Source of the DNA: Collinsella sp. TM09-10AT
GTDB taxonomy: Bacteria > Actinomycetota > Coriobacteriia > Coriobacteriales > Coriobacteriaceae
Direction: 5' to 3'
Length of the DNA: 64,000 nt
Assembly: GCF_003436275.1 (NCBI RefSeq)
Contig: NZ_QSOP01000007.1
Coordinates: 1 to 64,000 of the forward strand
Below the pieces are notes generated by a model that had not been told where the DNA came from, did not search any database, and saw nothing but the letters and a program-made list of their open reading frames with translations. A program made the position numbers and the translations under genes. Shown in pieces: positions 1 through 8,130 of the stretch (position 1 is its first letter; every line of letters starts with the position of its first letter).

Positions 1-180
1 CAGCAGGGGCTCTCAATGTTTTTATGTCCTGCTCATATCGTCTCTGCCGGCAGTTTGGGACACTCCTCAGTCCACAAGAGGGTATAGATAGGCTCCATCA
101 ACTAGATCAACCAGGCGAACAAACAATTAGCCAGAATTCCGTTCGCACGATATTGCTCTGGACCGACCGAGTTTCCGCAG
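1..180. other. Intergenic DNA without a recognised gene
   Basis: This is the left edge of the window, upstream of the palindrome at 181-330 and of ptsH at 469. I see no open frame with family resemblance, no tRNA and no clear terminator. The short frames that cross it also run through the palindrome and look like chance translations. The 138 bases between the palindrome and ptsH (331-468) are more AT-rich and probably hold the ptsH promoter, but I cannot fix its hexamers. Confidence 0.4.
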
Positions 181-330
181 CTTGCTCGCCCACAGGGGGC
201 CGGGCGCGGGCTGTGAGGTTTATCGCGAGTTCCGCACGAGCCGAAGAGCACTTAATGTGCTCTTCGTGCGAGCAGGACTGTAGAGCAGGAAATCTCACAG
301 CCCGCGCCCGGCCCCCTGTGGGCGAGCAAG
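181..330 (+). repeat. Nested palindromic element, family A copy 1
   Basis: The outer arms 181-217 and 294-330 are a perfect 37-bp inverted repeat. Inside them are two conserved strands, AGTTCCGCACGAGCC and GTGCGAG-CAGGACTGT, which flank an inner hairpin GAAGAGCAC / GTGCTCTTC with a five-base loop. The same strands occur at 10182-10288 and 38699-38820 with different but still complementary stems. The element lies 138 bases upstream of ptsH with its core in the same orientation as that gene. It could be a 5' leader structure or a small palindromic mobile repeat. The conservation is seen directly; any function is inference. Confidence 0.85.
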
Positions 331-468
331 CGGACGACAAACACATCTGTCCAACAATTCGTGCGAAACACAATGAAAAACCGTTTGATGTGAGTTAATA
401 TAAACAACGTCGTGAATCTGACTCCTGCCGCATACACGACAGGGGTTAAACACAAAAAGGAGTCAATT

Positions 469-732
469 ATGGTTTCTGAGAAGGCTACCCTCGTCAATCC
501 GCAGGGTCTTCACATGCGTCCGGCTGGCCTCTTCGCCTCCACCATGGGCAAGTACGCCTGCGACGTGACGGTCGTCACCCCCGAGAAGGAGGTCAACGGC
601 AAGTCCCCGATGGCCCTCATGGCTGCTGGTATCCCCTGCGGTACCGAGGTCGAGGTCAAGTGCGACGGCGCCGACGAGGCCGAGGCTCTGGCTGCTGCCA
701 TCGAGCTCATCAAGAGCGGTCTTGGCGAGTAG
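469..732 (+). CDS. ptsH: Phosphocarrier protein HPr
   Basis: HPr carries phosphate from Enzyme I to the sugar-specific Enzyme II complexes of the phosphotransferase system in the cytoplasm. The 87-residue product has the family's usual length. The active-site histidine is His15 in GLHMRPA, and the Gram-positive regulatory serine is Ser46 in NGKSPMALM, the site used by HPr kinase in related bacteria. I chose the ATG at 469 because an AAAGGAG ribosome site lies just upstream; the frame runs open further upstream, but that part is not HPr-like. The ptsI gene follows after 127 bases on the same strand. Family assignment is secure. Regulation through Ser46 is inferred, since no HPr kinase gene is in the window. 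Confidence 0.97.
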   Translation: MVSEKATLVNPQGLHMRPAGLFASTMGKYACDVTVVTPEKEVNGKSPMALMAAGIPCGTEVEVKCDGADEAEALAAAIELIKSGLGE

Positions 733-859
733 AACTCAAACGGGTCGCATGTTGAACAATTAAGTTCATACTTGGGGGCGCAGTGACCTGCATCAAGGTA
801 GCTGCGCTCTTTTGTCATGGATATGGCAAAACGCTTTATCACATGGCACGGAGAGAGGA

Positions 860-2569
860 ATGGGAATGTATCAGGGAGTCAACGCATCCGAGGGCATCGG
901 AATCGGCACCGTCATGGTCGCCGTCGATCCCGACTTGACGTTTGAACCGCACGAGGTCGCTGATTCGGCAGCAGAGAAGGAGCGCTATCAGACCGCTCTT
1001 TCGGTCTTCTGCGAGAAGACCCAGGCTCAGGCCGACCACATGAAGGAGACGGTGGGCGAGGCCGAGGCCGAGATCATGAGCGGACACATTGTCCTGGCTC
1101 AGGACCCGGGCATGACCGACGCCATCAACGCCGCCATCGACGGCGGCACCTGCGCCGAGCAGGCGCTCATGGACACCTCGACCATGTTCGAGAACATGTT
1201 CCTGTCCATGGACGACGAGATGTTCCGTCTGCGCGCGGCCGACATCGCCGACATCCGCACCGGTATTCTGGCCGAGCTGCTGGGCAAGGAGGTCGTCGAC
1301 CTCTCCGTCCTGCCCGAGAACACCGTCGTTGTCGTGCACGACCTTACGCCGTCCATGACCGCCACGATCGATAAGGCCCACGTTGCCGGTATCGTCACCG
1401 AGACCGGTGGCCGCACGTCGCACTCCGCGATCATCGCGCGCGCCCTCGAGATTCCGGCCGTCCTTTCGGTCTCTAACAGCTGCACCGCCCTTCGCAACGG
1501 CATGACCGTCGTTGTCGACGGTGGCAAGGGTGTTGTCGAGGCCGATCCCGACGAGGAGACGCTCGCTGCCTACACCGCCAAGGCCGAGGCCTTCGCTGCC
1601 GAGAAGGCAGCCCTCGAGGCCTTCCGCGGCAAGCCTTCTGTGACTGCCGACGGCATCAAGAAGATCATCGCCTGCAACATCGGTAACCCCGATGACGTGC
1701 CCAACGCGCTCGATCACGATGCCGAGGCCATCGGTCTGTTCCGCTCCGAGTTCCTGTTCATGGACTCCGCTGAGCTTCCTTCCGAGGAGGAGCAGTTCAA
1801 CGCCTACCGCAAGGTCGCCAGCGCGCTCAAGGGCGCTCCGGTCATCATCCGTACGCTCGACGTGGGCGGCGACAAGGAGATTCCGTACCTGCACATGGTC
1901 AAGGAAGACAACCCCTTCATGGGCTTCCGCGCCGTGCGTTACTGCCTGGCCAACCCCGATCAGTACAAGGTCCAGCTCCGCGCCCTTCTGCGCGCCAGCG
2001 CCTTTGGTGACGTCAAGATCATGATCCCGCTCGTCACCTGCGTCGAGGAGGTCGTGGCCGTCAAGGAGCTCGTCGAGCAGTGCAAGGCTGAGCTGACCGA
2101 AGAGGGCCGCAAGTTCAACGAGAACATCGAGGTCGGCATCATGGTCGAGACGCCTGCCGCTTCGCTGCTCGCTGACCGCCTGGCCGAGGTGGCCGACTTC
2201 TTCTCCATCGGCACCAACGACCTGATCGGCTACACCATGTGCGCCGACCGTGGCAACGACACCATTTCCAACCTGTACCAGGTGTACTATCCCGCCGTGC
2301 TCCGCTCGCTCAAGAACATCATCGAGAGCGGCGTGAAGGCCGGCATCATGGTCGGTATGTGCGGCGAGGCCGCTGCCGATCCGCTGCTTGAGCCGCTGCT
2401 GATCAGCTGGGGCCTGGAGGAGTTCTCGATGAGCGCTCCGTCCATCCTGCGCGCCCGCAAGACCATCAGCCAGTGGACCAAGGCCGAGTGCGACGAGCTC
2501 GCCGAGAAGGCGCTCGCCTGCAACACCGCCGCCGAGGTCAAGGCACTGCTCGAGTCCGCAGCTCGCTAA
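860..2569 (+). CDS. ptsI: Phosphoenolpyruvate-protein phosphotransferase (PTS Enzyme I)
   Basis: Enzyme I takes phosphate from phosphoenolpyruvate and passes it to HPr. The product is 569 residues, close to the family's roughly 575. An N-terminal HPr-binding and phosphohistidine region contains GGRTSHSAIIAR, with the active histidine near residue 188 (E. coli His189). The C-terminal PEP-binding barrel contains GLFRSEFLFM, RTLDVGGDKE and a catalytic cysteine region GIMVGMCGEAA. The start was placed at ATG 860, preceded by GGAGAGAGG; the ATG at 866 is an alternative, and upstream residues do not resemble Enzyme I. It lies directly downstream of ptsH, as is usual. A 594-residue open frame on the opposite strand is a codon-bias shadow. 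Confidence 0.97.
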   Translation: MGMYQGVNASEGIGIGTVMVAVDPDLTFEPHEVADSAAEKERYQTALSVFCEKTQAQADHMKETVGEAEAEIMSGHIVLAQDPGMTDAINAAIDGGTCAEQALMDTSTMFENMFLSMDDEMFRLRAADIADIRTGILAELLGKEVVDLSVLPENTVVVVHDLTPSMTATIDKAHVAGIVTETGGRTSHSAIIARALEIPAVLSVSNSCTALRNGMTVVVDGGKGVVEADPDEETLAAYTAKAEAFAAEKAALEAFRGKPSVTADGIKKIIACNIGNPDDVPNALDHDAEAIGLFRSEFLFMDSAELPSEEEQFNAYRKVASALKGAPVIIRTLDVGGDKEIPYLHMVKEDNPFMGFRAVRYCLANPDQYKVQLRALLRASAFGDVKIMIPLVTCVEEVVAVKELVEQCKAELTEEGRKFNENIEVGIMVETPAASLLADRLAEVADFFSIGTNDLIGYTMCADRGNDTISNLYQVYYPAVLRSLKNIIESGVKAGIMVGMCGEAAADPLLEPLLISWGLEEFSMSAPSILRARKTISQWTKAECDELAEKALACNTAAEVKALLESAAR

Positions 2570-2586
2570 TTTGGTATCAGAGGTAA

Positions 2587-2616
2587 CCGCGTGGTTGGAA
2601 TGGGCCGGCCACGCGG
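2587..2616 (+). promoter_or_regulatory. Intercistronic hairpin between ptsI and the first pfkB-family gene
   Basis: An 8-bp perfect stem CCGCGTGG / CCACGCGG with a 14-base loop lies 18 bases after the ptsI stop and 28 bases before the next start. No T-run follows, so it is more likely an mRNA processing or stability hairpin, or a weak attenuator, than a full terminator. Confidence 0.45.
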
Positions 2617-2643
2617 CCCTCACATATACAGGGGGTACTGTAA

Positions 2644-3576
2644 ATGTTCTACACGCTAACCGCTAACCCGGCTGTCGACATGACGGTTTCGAGCTCTCCG
2701 CTCGAGCCCGACGAGAACGTCCGCACCGGCTCGGCCAGCTACACCGCCAACGGCAAGGGCCTCGACGTGTCCTTCGCCTTTAAGAAGATGGGCGTCGACA
2801 CTGTCGCGCTCGGCTTCTTCGCCGGCTTCACGGGCAAGTTCATCGTCGAGGAAGTCATGAACCTGGGTTGCCTGTGCCGCCCGGTCTGGACCGACGGCAT
2901 CACGCGTATCAACACCTACGTCAACGATGGCCAGCACGAGTACGGCATCCTCAACCCCGGTGCTCCTATTACGCCGCAGCACCAGGAGGAGCTCTACAAC
3001 ATCCTGGACACCGCGGGCGATCTTGAGTGCCTGATCGTCTCTGGCTCCGTGCCTCCCAAAGCTACGCCCGACTTCCTGGCTCAGGTCATGGAGCACGCTC
3101 AGGCCCGTGGCGCCGACGTCGTCCTGGACCTTTCTTCCGACAAGCTCAAGGAGCTCGCTCACAAGAAGCCGCTGCTCATCAAGCCGAACCATCATGAGAT
3201 GAAGGCCATCTTCGGCGTGCCGGTCGACACCGACGACGAGGTCCGAGTTGCCATGAAGCTGGCTCACGAGGCCGGCGTCCAGAACGTGCTGCTCACCCGT
3301 GGTAGCCGTGGCGACGCTTACTTCTCCAACGGCGAGGACATCTGGTACGCCAAGCGTGAGTTCAACATCAAGCTGGTTTCTTCCGTCTGCGCCGGCGACT
3401 GCACCCTCGCTGCGTTCCTGCACAAGTGGTACAGGGATCGCGACAACGTCGAGGAGGCCATGAAGCTCGCTATGGCCACCGGCGCCAACGTCGCTGAGTC
3501 CGTCGGCATCGGCGACTTCGGTCACGTTGACGAGTACAGCAAGCGCGTTGCCGTCCGTAAGCTCGATCGCAAGTAA
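2644..3576 (+). CDS. 1-phosphofructokinase family sugar kinase (first tandem copy)
   Basis: This PfkB/ribokinase-family kinase is of the FruK/LacC type, which phosphorylates fructose 1-phosphate or tagatose 6-phosphate with ATP. The 310-residue product begins with MFYTLTANPAVDMTV, has the substrate-side glycines of ANGKGLDVS, the central SGSVPP, and the C-terminal anion-hole/catalytic-base motif VCAGDC (usually GAGD). The ATG at 2644 sits behind CAGGGGG. It lies 74 bases after ptsI, so fructose entry through the PTS is a reasonable substrate guess, but no Enzyme II gene is in the window. A second copy of exactly the same length follows at 3761. The family is secure; the exact substrate is not. 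Confidence 0.88.
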   Translation: MFYTLTANPAVDMTVSSSPLEPDENVRTGSASYTANGKGLDVSFAFKKMGVDTVALGFFAGFTGKFIVEEVMNLGCLCRPVWTDGITRINTYVNDGQHEYGILNPGAPITPQHQEELYNILDTAGDLECLIVSGSVPPKATPDFLAQVMEHAQARGADVVLDLSSDKLKELAHKKPLLIKPNHHEMKAIFGVPVDTDDEVRVAMKLAHEAGVQNVLLTRGSRGDAYFSNGEDIWYAKREFNIKLVSSVCAGDCTLAAFLHKWYRDRDNVEEAMKLAMATGANVAESVGIGDFGHVDEYSKRVAVRKLDRK

Positions 3577-3602
3577 GCGAAACGCGACATATTCGTGCGC
3601 AT

Positions 3603-3638
3603 GCGGCGTCCCGGTTTTGATCGGGGCGCCGTTTTTTC
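3603..3638 (+). terminator. Rho-independent terminator after the first kinase copy
   Basis: A ten-pair stem CGGCGTCCCG / CGGGGCGCCG (one G-T pair) is followed by TTTTTT. It would end the ptsI-kinase transcript and separate it from the second kinase copy. Confidence 0.9.
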
Positions 3639-3760
3639 GTTGGAAAAGTCAGATGAAACCGCCCTTCACCGCTTCCACACCGTTCGCCGAGTTGTTGTAG
3701 CCTTTTGCCGAAGCGTGGAATATACTTTCATTAACACGTTGCTTCGTGAAAGGAACATTC

Positions 3761-4693
3761 ATGATTTACACGCTCACTGCAAATCCCGCCATTGACTACA
3801 ACATCTCCTGCGATGGCCTGTCCGCCAATACCGTTACGCGCACCCGTAACGCGGTCTACACCCCCAACGGCAAGGGTCTCAACGTCTCGTTTACGCTCGA
3901 CCACTACGGCGTCGACACCACGATCCTGGGCTTCTTCGCCGGCTTCTCGGGCGAGTTCATCGTTAAGGGCGCCGAGGCCCTGGGCGTGCCCGTCAAGCCC
4001 GTGTGGACTGACGGTATCACGCGTGTCAACGTGTTCCTCAACGCCGGTCCCGACACCGAGTACAACATGGTTAATGCCGGTGCCGCCATTAACGAAGCCA
4101 ACGAGCAAGAGATGTTTGAGCTCATCGATTCGCTTGACGACATGACCTGCCTGGTCATTAGCGGCTCGCTGCCCCCCAACACCTCCGAGGGCTTCCTTGC
4201 CGAGGTCCTGCGTCGAGTGAAGGCGAAAGGCGCCGAGTTCGTGCTCGATATCTCGAGCCATCAGCTGGCCGACCTCATTGCTATGGAGCCGTTGCTCATT
4301 AAGCCCAACGACGACGAGCTGCTCGACATCTTTGGCATTAAGGTGAGCGGTGGCGACGACGAGTCCGTCAAGGGCGCTATGGCCGAGCTTCATGCCAAGG
4401 GCGCCAAGAACGTGCTGCTGACCCTGGGTGGCGCTGGAGCGTACTTCTCTAACGGCGAGCACATCTGGTTTGCCAACCGTACCTTTGAGGTCAAGCTGCT
4501 GTCGACCGTCTGCGCCGGTGACTCTTCGCTGGCCGCCTTCCTGTCCGTGTGGCACGACGCCCCCGAGCGCGTCGAGGACGCCCTGCGCCTCTCGATGGCC
4601 ACCGGCGCCAACGTGGTCGAGTGCCCTGGTCTGGGCGACTTTGCCAAGGTCGATGAGTATCAGAAGGGTATCGCCATTCGTCAGGTCTGCTAG
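3761..4693 (+). CDS. 1-phosphofructokinase family sugar kinase (second tandem copy)
   Basis: This is a second PfkB-family kinase of 310 residues, the same length as the gene at 2644 and clearly its paralogue: MIYTLTANPAIDYNIS, PNGKGLNVSF, ISGSLPPN and VCAGDSSLAAFL match position for position. The catalytic motif reads CAGDS, closer to the family norm than CAGDC in the first copy. The start is ATG 3761 behind GAAAGGA; an upstream in-frame ATG at 3746 lacks a ribosome site. It is separated from copy 1 by a strong terminator and has one of its own, so it is probably a separate transcription unit. Divergence between copies suggests split substrates (fructose 1-phosphate versus tagatose 6-phosphate), which is inference. 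Confidence 0.88.
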   Translation: MIYTLTANPAIDYNISCDGLSANTVTRTRNAVYTPNGKGLNVSFTLDHYGVDTTILGFFAGFSGEFIVKGAEALGVPVKPVWTDGITRVNVFLNAGPDTEYNMVNAGAAINEANEQEMFELIDSLDDMTCLVISGSLPPNTSEGFLAEVLRRVKAKGAEFVLDISSHQLADLIAMEPLLIKPNDDELLDIFGIKVSGGDDESVKGAMAELHAKGAKNVLLTLGGAGAYFSNGEHIWFANRTFEVKLLSTVCAGDSSLAAFLSVWHDAPERVEDALRLSMATGANVVECPGLGDFAKVDEYQKGIAIRQVC

Positions 4694-4727
4694 TTCCGGC
4701 ACCTTGCCTGAATAATTCGATTAATTC

Positions 4728-4760
4728 GCATCCGTCTTAGACCAGGACGGATGCATTTTT
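4728..4760 (+). terminator. Rho-independent terminator after the second kinase copy
   Basis: A nine-pair stem GCATCCGTC / GACGGATGC is followed by ATTTTTGTTT. It lies 35 bases after the stop codon. Confidence 0.88.
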
Positions 4761-4857
4761 GTTTATCGGACTTGCTTGTGCAGTAGAGGCCGTTTCTTGC
4801 TAGACTTCTTGCAGATGCAATCGATAACCAAATTGATAGTCGCAGGAGGTCATAGGC

Positions 4858-6252
4858 ATGTGCAATGTTTCGCTTAACGGTACGAAGCCGACCGATGCCT
4901 CCATCCGTGTCCTGCGTGCGCTTGAGGCAGCCGGTCTTGAGGCTTGGTACGTGGGCGGTTGGGTCCGTGATGCCCTGATGGGGCGCCCCAGCCACGATGT
5001 TGACATGTGCTGCAGCGGCCTGTGGCAGGAGTCCAAAGCGGCGCTCGAGGCGGCTGATATTGCCGTGGTTGAGTCGGGCATCAAATTTGGCGGCATCACG
5101 GCTATTTGCGATGGCGAGCGTATTGAGGTCACCACGTACCGCCTGGATGGTTTTTATACCGACGGTCGTCATCCCCAGAGCGTGGAGCGTGCGGCGTCGC
5201 TTGAGGACGATCTGGCGCGTCGTGACTTTACCGTTAACGCTATGGCCTGGCATCCCGAGCGCGGTCTTGTCGACCGCTACGATGGCCAGGGCGACCTGAA
5301 GCGTAAGCTCATCCGCGCTGTTGGAGATCCCAAGCGTCGTTTTAACGAGGACGCGCTTCGCATGCTGCGCGCGGTGCGTTTTGCCTGCCGTCTGGATTTT
5401 ATGATCGAGCCTAGGACCAAACAGGCACTTGCCGAGTGCGCGCCGCTGCTCGATGCTGTGGCGCGCGAGCGCGTGGGCATTGAGCTCGAGGGCATCCTTT
5501 CGACGGGCCACGGGGGAGACGCGATGCTGCGCTACCCCGAGCTTGTTTGCGCCGCCGTGCCCGAGCTCGCGTCCGCTCGCGGGTTTGATCAGCGCAGTGT
5601 CTATCATGCGTTTAACGTCTACGAGCATATCGCCCGCGTGCTGACGGTGGCAGGGGAGCTGGCGCTGTGCGACGGCGTCGCGCCCTCGTCGAGCCTTATG
5701 TGGGCGGCGTTTTTGCACGACGTTTCCAAACCCGAGTGCTTTACGGTCGATCACGACGGCAGCGGACACTTCTATGGTCATCCCGAGCTCGGCGCCAAGA
5801 AGGCGCGTGTCATCATGGATCGCCTAGCGCTCTCGCACGATTTGGTGCGCGATGTGTGCCTGCTGATCAAATACCATGACAAGCCGCTGCGCCCCGAGCG
5901 CTCCTGCCTGCTCAATATGATGCGCGCGCTTTCGGGCGAGGGTGTCGATACGCCGCGTCTGATGGACGAGCTCATGGACCTTAAGCGTGCCGACACGCTC
6001 GGCAAGGCGCCCTCGTGCTTCTATTACGTCGAGACGATCGAGGAGATGCGTACGCTCGCCCACGATCTGCTGCAGGCGGGGGAGCCCTATACGCTCAAGA
6101 TGCTTGCCATCAATGGTGGCGATCTGATCCGCGCCGGCGTCAAGCCGGGGCCGGAGCTGGGGCAGCTTCTCAACGCTGCCCTCGACGCCGTGATCGAGGA
6201 CAACATCCCCAACAACCGCGAAGCCCTCCTGGCTCATCTCAACTTGAACTAG
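4858..6252 (+). CDS. cca: CCA tRNA nucleotidyltransferase / poly(A) polymerase family, with HD domain
   Basis: The enzyme adds or repairs the 3' CCA end of tRNAs in the cytoplasm. The 464-residue product has the class II nucleotidyltransferase head: YVGGWVRDALMG near residue 30 and the metal-binding SHDVDM a few residues later. An RRDFTVNAMAW motif and an RNA-binding arm (EDALRMLRAVRFA) follow. A C-terminal HD domain has HDVSKPE near residue 290 and YHDKPLRP, typical of CCA enzymes with a phosphohydrolase module. The start ATG 4858 follows an excellent AGGAGGT site. The two tRNA-Glu genes downstream already encode CCA, so the enzyme probably serves mainly in repair here. It could instead be called poly(A) polymerase, since the families are hard to separate by eye. 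Confidence 0.92.
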   Translation: MCNVSLNGTKPTDASIRVLRALEAAGLEAWYVGGWVRDALMGRPSHDVDMCCSGLWQESKAALEAADIAVVESGIKFGGITAICDGERIEVTTYRLDGFYTDGRHPQSVERAASLEDDLARRDFTVNAMAWHPERGLVDRYDGQGDLKRKLIRAVGDPKRRFNEDALRMLRAVRFACRLDFMIEPRTKQALAECAPLLDAVARERVGIELEGILSTGHGGDAMLRYPELVCAAVPELASARGFDQRSVYHAFNVYEHIARVLTVAGELALCDGVAPSSSLMWAAFLHDVSKPECFTVDHDGSGHFYGHPELGAKKARVIMDRLALSHDLVRDVCLLIKYHDKPLRPERSCLLNMMRALSGEGVDTPRLMDELMDLKRADTLGKAPSCFYYVETIEEMRTLAHDLLQAGEPYTLKMLAINGGDLIRAGVKPGPELGQLLNAALDAVIEDNIPNNREALLAHLNLN

Positions 6253-6317
6253 CTAACCAGTTGACCTGCGCGTTCCATAACCTGCCGACAATTTTTTCGG
6301 CAATTTGGAATTTCTTC

Positions 6318-6346
6318 TTGCGCTGATGTTTTTTGTCCCGTAATAT
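6318..6346 (+). promoter_or_regulatory. Promoter of the tandem tRNA-Glu genes
   Basis: The -35 box TTGCGC (6318-6323) and -10 box TAATAT (6341-6346) are exactly 17 bases apart. They lie 35 bases upstream of the first tRNA-Glu, which fits a sigma-70-type stable RNA promoter. Confidence 0.75.
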
Positions 6347-6380
6347 ATTTCCTCGCAGCACGGCAGTGCAGATGTCATGT

Positions 6381-6457
6381 GGCCCGTTCGTCTAGCGGTT
6401 TAGGACGCCGCCCTCTCAAGGCGGAGATCACCAGTTCGAATCTGGTACGGGCTACCA
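6381..6457 (+). tRNA. tRNA-Glu(CTC), first copy
   Basis: A 77-base cloverleaf including CCA. The acceptor stem GGCCCGT pairs with ACGGGCT (a G-U first pair). The anticodon stem is CCGCC/GGCGG with loop CTCTCAA, giving anticodon CTC for GAG codons. The T arm contains GTTCGAATC. The CCA is encoded. Confidence 0.96.
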
Positions 6458-6479
6458 CTTCTTTTCTGCTGAGGCTTAT

Positions 6480-6556
6480 GGCCCGTTCGTCTAGCGGTTT
6501 AGGACGCCGCCCTCTCAAGGCGGAGATCACCAGTTCGAATCTGGTACGGGCTACCA
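6480..6556 (+). tRNA. tRNA-Glu(CTC), second identical copy
   Basis: Base for base the same as the copy at 6381, separated by 22 bases. It has the same anticodon CTC and an encoded CCA. The two are probably co-transcribed from the promoter at 6318 and end at the terminator that follows directly. Confidence 0.96.
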
Positions 6557-6566
6557 TGAATCTGAG

Positions 6567-6599
6567 ACCCGGACTTCCCACGGAAGCCCGGGTTTTTTA
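6567..6599 (+). terminator. Terminator of the tRNA-Glu pair
   Basis: The stem CCCGGACTTCC / GGAAGCCCGGG (one internal mismatch) has a three-base loop and is followed by TTTTTTAT. Confidence 0.9.
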
Positions 6600-6707
6600 T
6601 TTCCGAGCAAACCATCTGCAATTCCCATTTGGCCCATAGCTTTACGTTCTGCTTGTGGCCCTTGCGGGTACAATATGCAAGATATTTGGACGGTCAGAAG
6701 GAGCCTC

Positions 6708-8012
6708 ATGACGGAGTCCTCTCAGCATACATCTAAGCCCCAGGTCGAGGTTGAGGCCTCGGGCGGCGATGACAACAAGGGTGCACGCCGCGGTGCCATT
6801 TTTATCGGCGTCGTGCTGGTTGGCTATATCGTTTATCTGATTGTGACCGGTCAGATGGGACAGTTCTGGGCCGCTATGTCGAGCGTTCAGGCGCCGTGGC
6901 TCGTTGCTGCATGCTTTTGCATGTTCCTGTACCTGTTCTTTGGCATCGTCGCCTATGCGATCGCCGTCTGGCTCGATCCCAATTCGCCCGTCGGCATTCG
7001 CGACCTGATCTCGGTCGAGGCGAGCGGTATCTTCTTTGGCAACCTGACGCCCATGATGATGGGCTCTACGCCCGCCCAGATCTACCGCCTGACCAAGGCA
7101 GGCCAAAATGTCGGCGAGGCCGGTGCCACGCAGTTCACGCGCTTTATCGTGTATCAGTTTGGCCTCGTTGCCTGGGGCGCCATTCTGCTGCTTGCCCGAA
7201 TGCCGTTTTTCGCCGAGCGCTATGGCGACATGACGCTGCTGTGCGTCTTTAGCTTTGGCGGTCACTGTTGCATTCTGCTTGGCATCTTTGCCGTCGCGCT
7301 CATGCCCAAGACCGTCACGCGCGTCGCGCACTGCATCATCAATTGGCTCGAGCGAATGGGCGTCTCGGCCACCAAGATTGAGGGCTGGCGTACGTTTGTC
7401 GACGGCGAAATCTACTCTTTCTCCGAGAAGTTCAAGCTTTCAGCCGGCCACTTTTCGTCCATGCTGCTCACGGTGGTCATCACCATGTTGCAGCTCGCGT
7501 TTTTCTACCTCGTGCCGTATTTCCTGATGCTTGCCTTTGGCCACCACGAAGTCGACTTTTTCTCGGTCATGGCCGCGAGCGCCTTTGTTCAGCTCCTGAG
7601 CTCTGCTGTTCCCCTGCCCGGTGGCACCGGCGGTGCCGAGGGTGGCTTCGCGCTGTTCCTGGGTCATTTCTTTGGGTCGGCGTCGACCGCCGGTTATCTG
7701 CTGTGGCGCCTCATTACGTTTATCGCGCCGACGATTTTGGCCGCGCCCCTGCTGGGTCTTAAGAGCGCTCACAACGAGAGTATCCACTCACGCTGGGATC
7801 GCGCGATGCGCAAGCTCGGACGATCGCCTCAGACGTCCTCTAAGCCTGCAAAGCCCCATCCTGTGAATGCGGTTACCGTGGATCCCAATCAGCATGCTCA
7901 GAAGGCTTCTGGGGCCGCCAAACCCTCGCATAAGGCCTATGTGCGCCAGACAGGTGACGGCATTCGTGTGTCCCCGGCTGCTTTGAACAAAAAGAAGCTC
8001 CCTAAGGCGTAA
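6708..8012 (+). CDS. Flippase-like integral membrane protein (lysylphosphatidylglycerol synthase TM / UPF0104 type)
   Basis: This is a 434-residue membrane protein. After about 30 polar residues come roughly eight hydrophobic segments, including GAIFIGVVLVGYIVYLIV and a string around residues 250-320. The region MSSVQAPWLVAACF, the loop NLTPMMMGSTPAQ and the late PLPGGTGGAEGGF are the characteristic conserved stretches of the YbhN/AglD-like flippase-like family. The C-terminal 80 residues are polar and probably cytoplasmic. The ATG 6708 was chosen because AAGGAG precedes it; the frame opens 33 bases earlier. Family members move lipid-linked substrates or aminoacyl lipids, but without a synthase domain the substrate here is unknown. 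Confidence 0.8.
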   Translation: MTESSQHTSKPQVEVEASGGDDNKGARRGAIFIGVVLVGYIVYLIVTGQMGQFWAAMSSVQAPWLVAACFCMFLYLFFGIVAYAIAVWLDPNSPVGIRDLISVEASGIFFGNLTPMMMGSTPAQIYRLTKAGQNVGEAGATQFTRFIVYQFGLVAWGAILLLARMPFFAERYGDMTLLCVFSFGGHCCILLGIFAVALMPKTVTRVAHCIINWLERMGVSATKIEGWRTFVDGEIYSFSEKFKLSAGHFSSMLLTVVITMLQLAFFYLVPYFLMLAFGHHEVDFFSVMAASAFVQLLSSAVPLPGGTGGAEGGFALFLGHFFGSASTAGYLLWRLITFIAPTILAAPLLGLKSAHNESIHSRWDRAMRKLGRSPQTSSKPAKPHPVNAVTVDPNQHAQKASGAAKPSHKAYVRQTGDGIRVSPAALNKKKLPKA

Positions 8013-8130
8013 CAGTTGGTCGTGCGTTCTTCATGTTGCCGGGCTTTTTTGTGCCGGATGGGGGATAATCCTCTTACGTAGATTAACTCTCATCTGTTGA
8101 TGAATGCTCACATTCCGAAGGGACACGTCC

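Noticed and set aside
24..398. 124-codon frame upstream of ptsH
   Set aside because: Most of it is the family A palindrome read as protein. The frame continues only because the repeat lacks stops; similar peptides appear from the copy at 38699-38820.
839..2623. 594-codon open frame on the minus strand across ptsI
   Set aside because: It mirrors ptsI exactly, has a biased composition (His, Asp, Leu, Gly, Val) typical of antisense frames in high-GC genes, and no family resemblance. The same holds for 3731-4702, 17018-18787, 40535-42112, 43610-45226, 52545-54032, 54366-55244, 55201-56412, 57177-59024 and 58996-61167.
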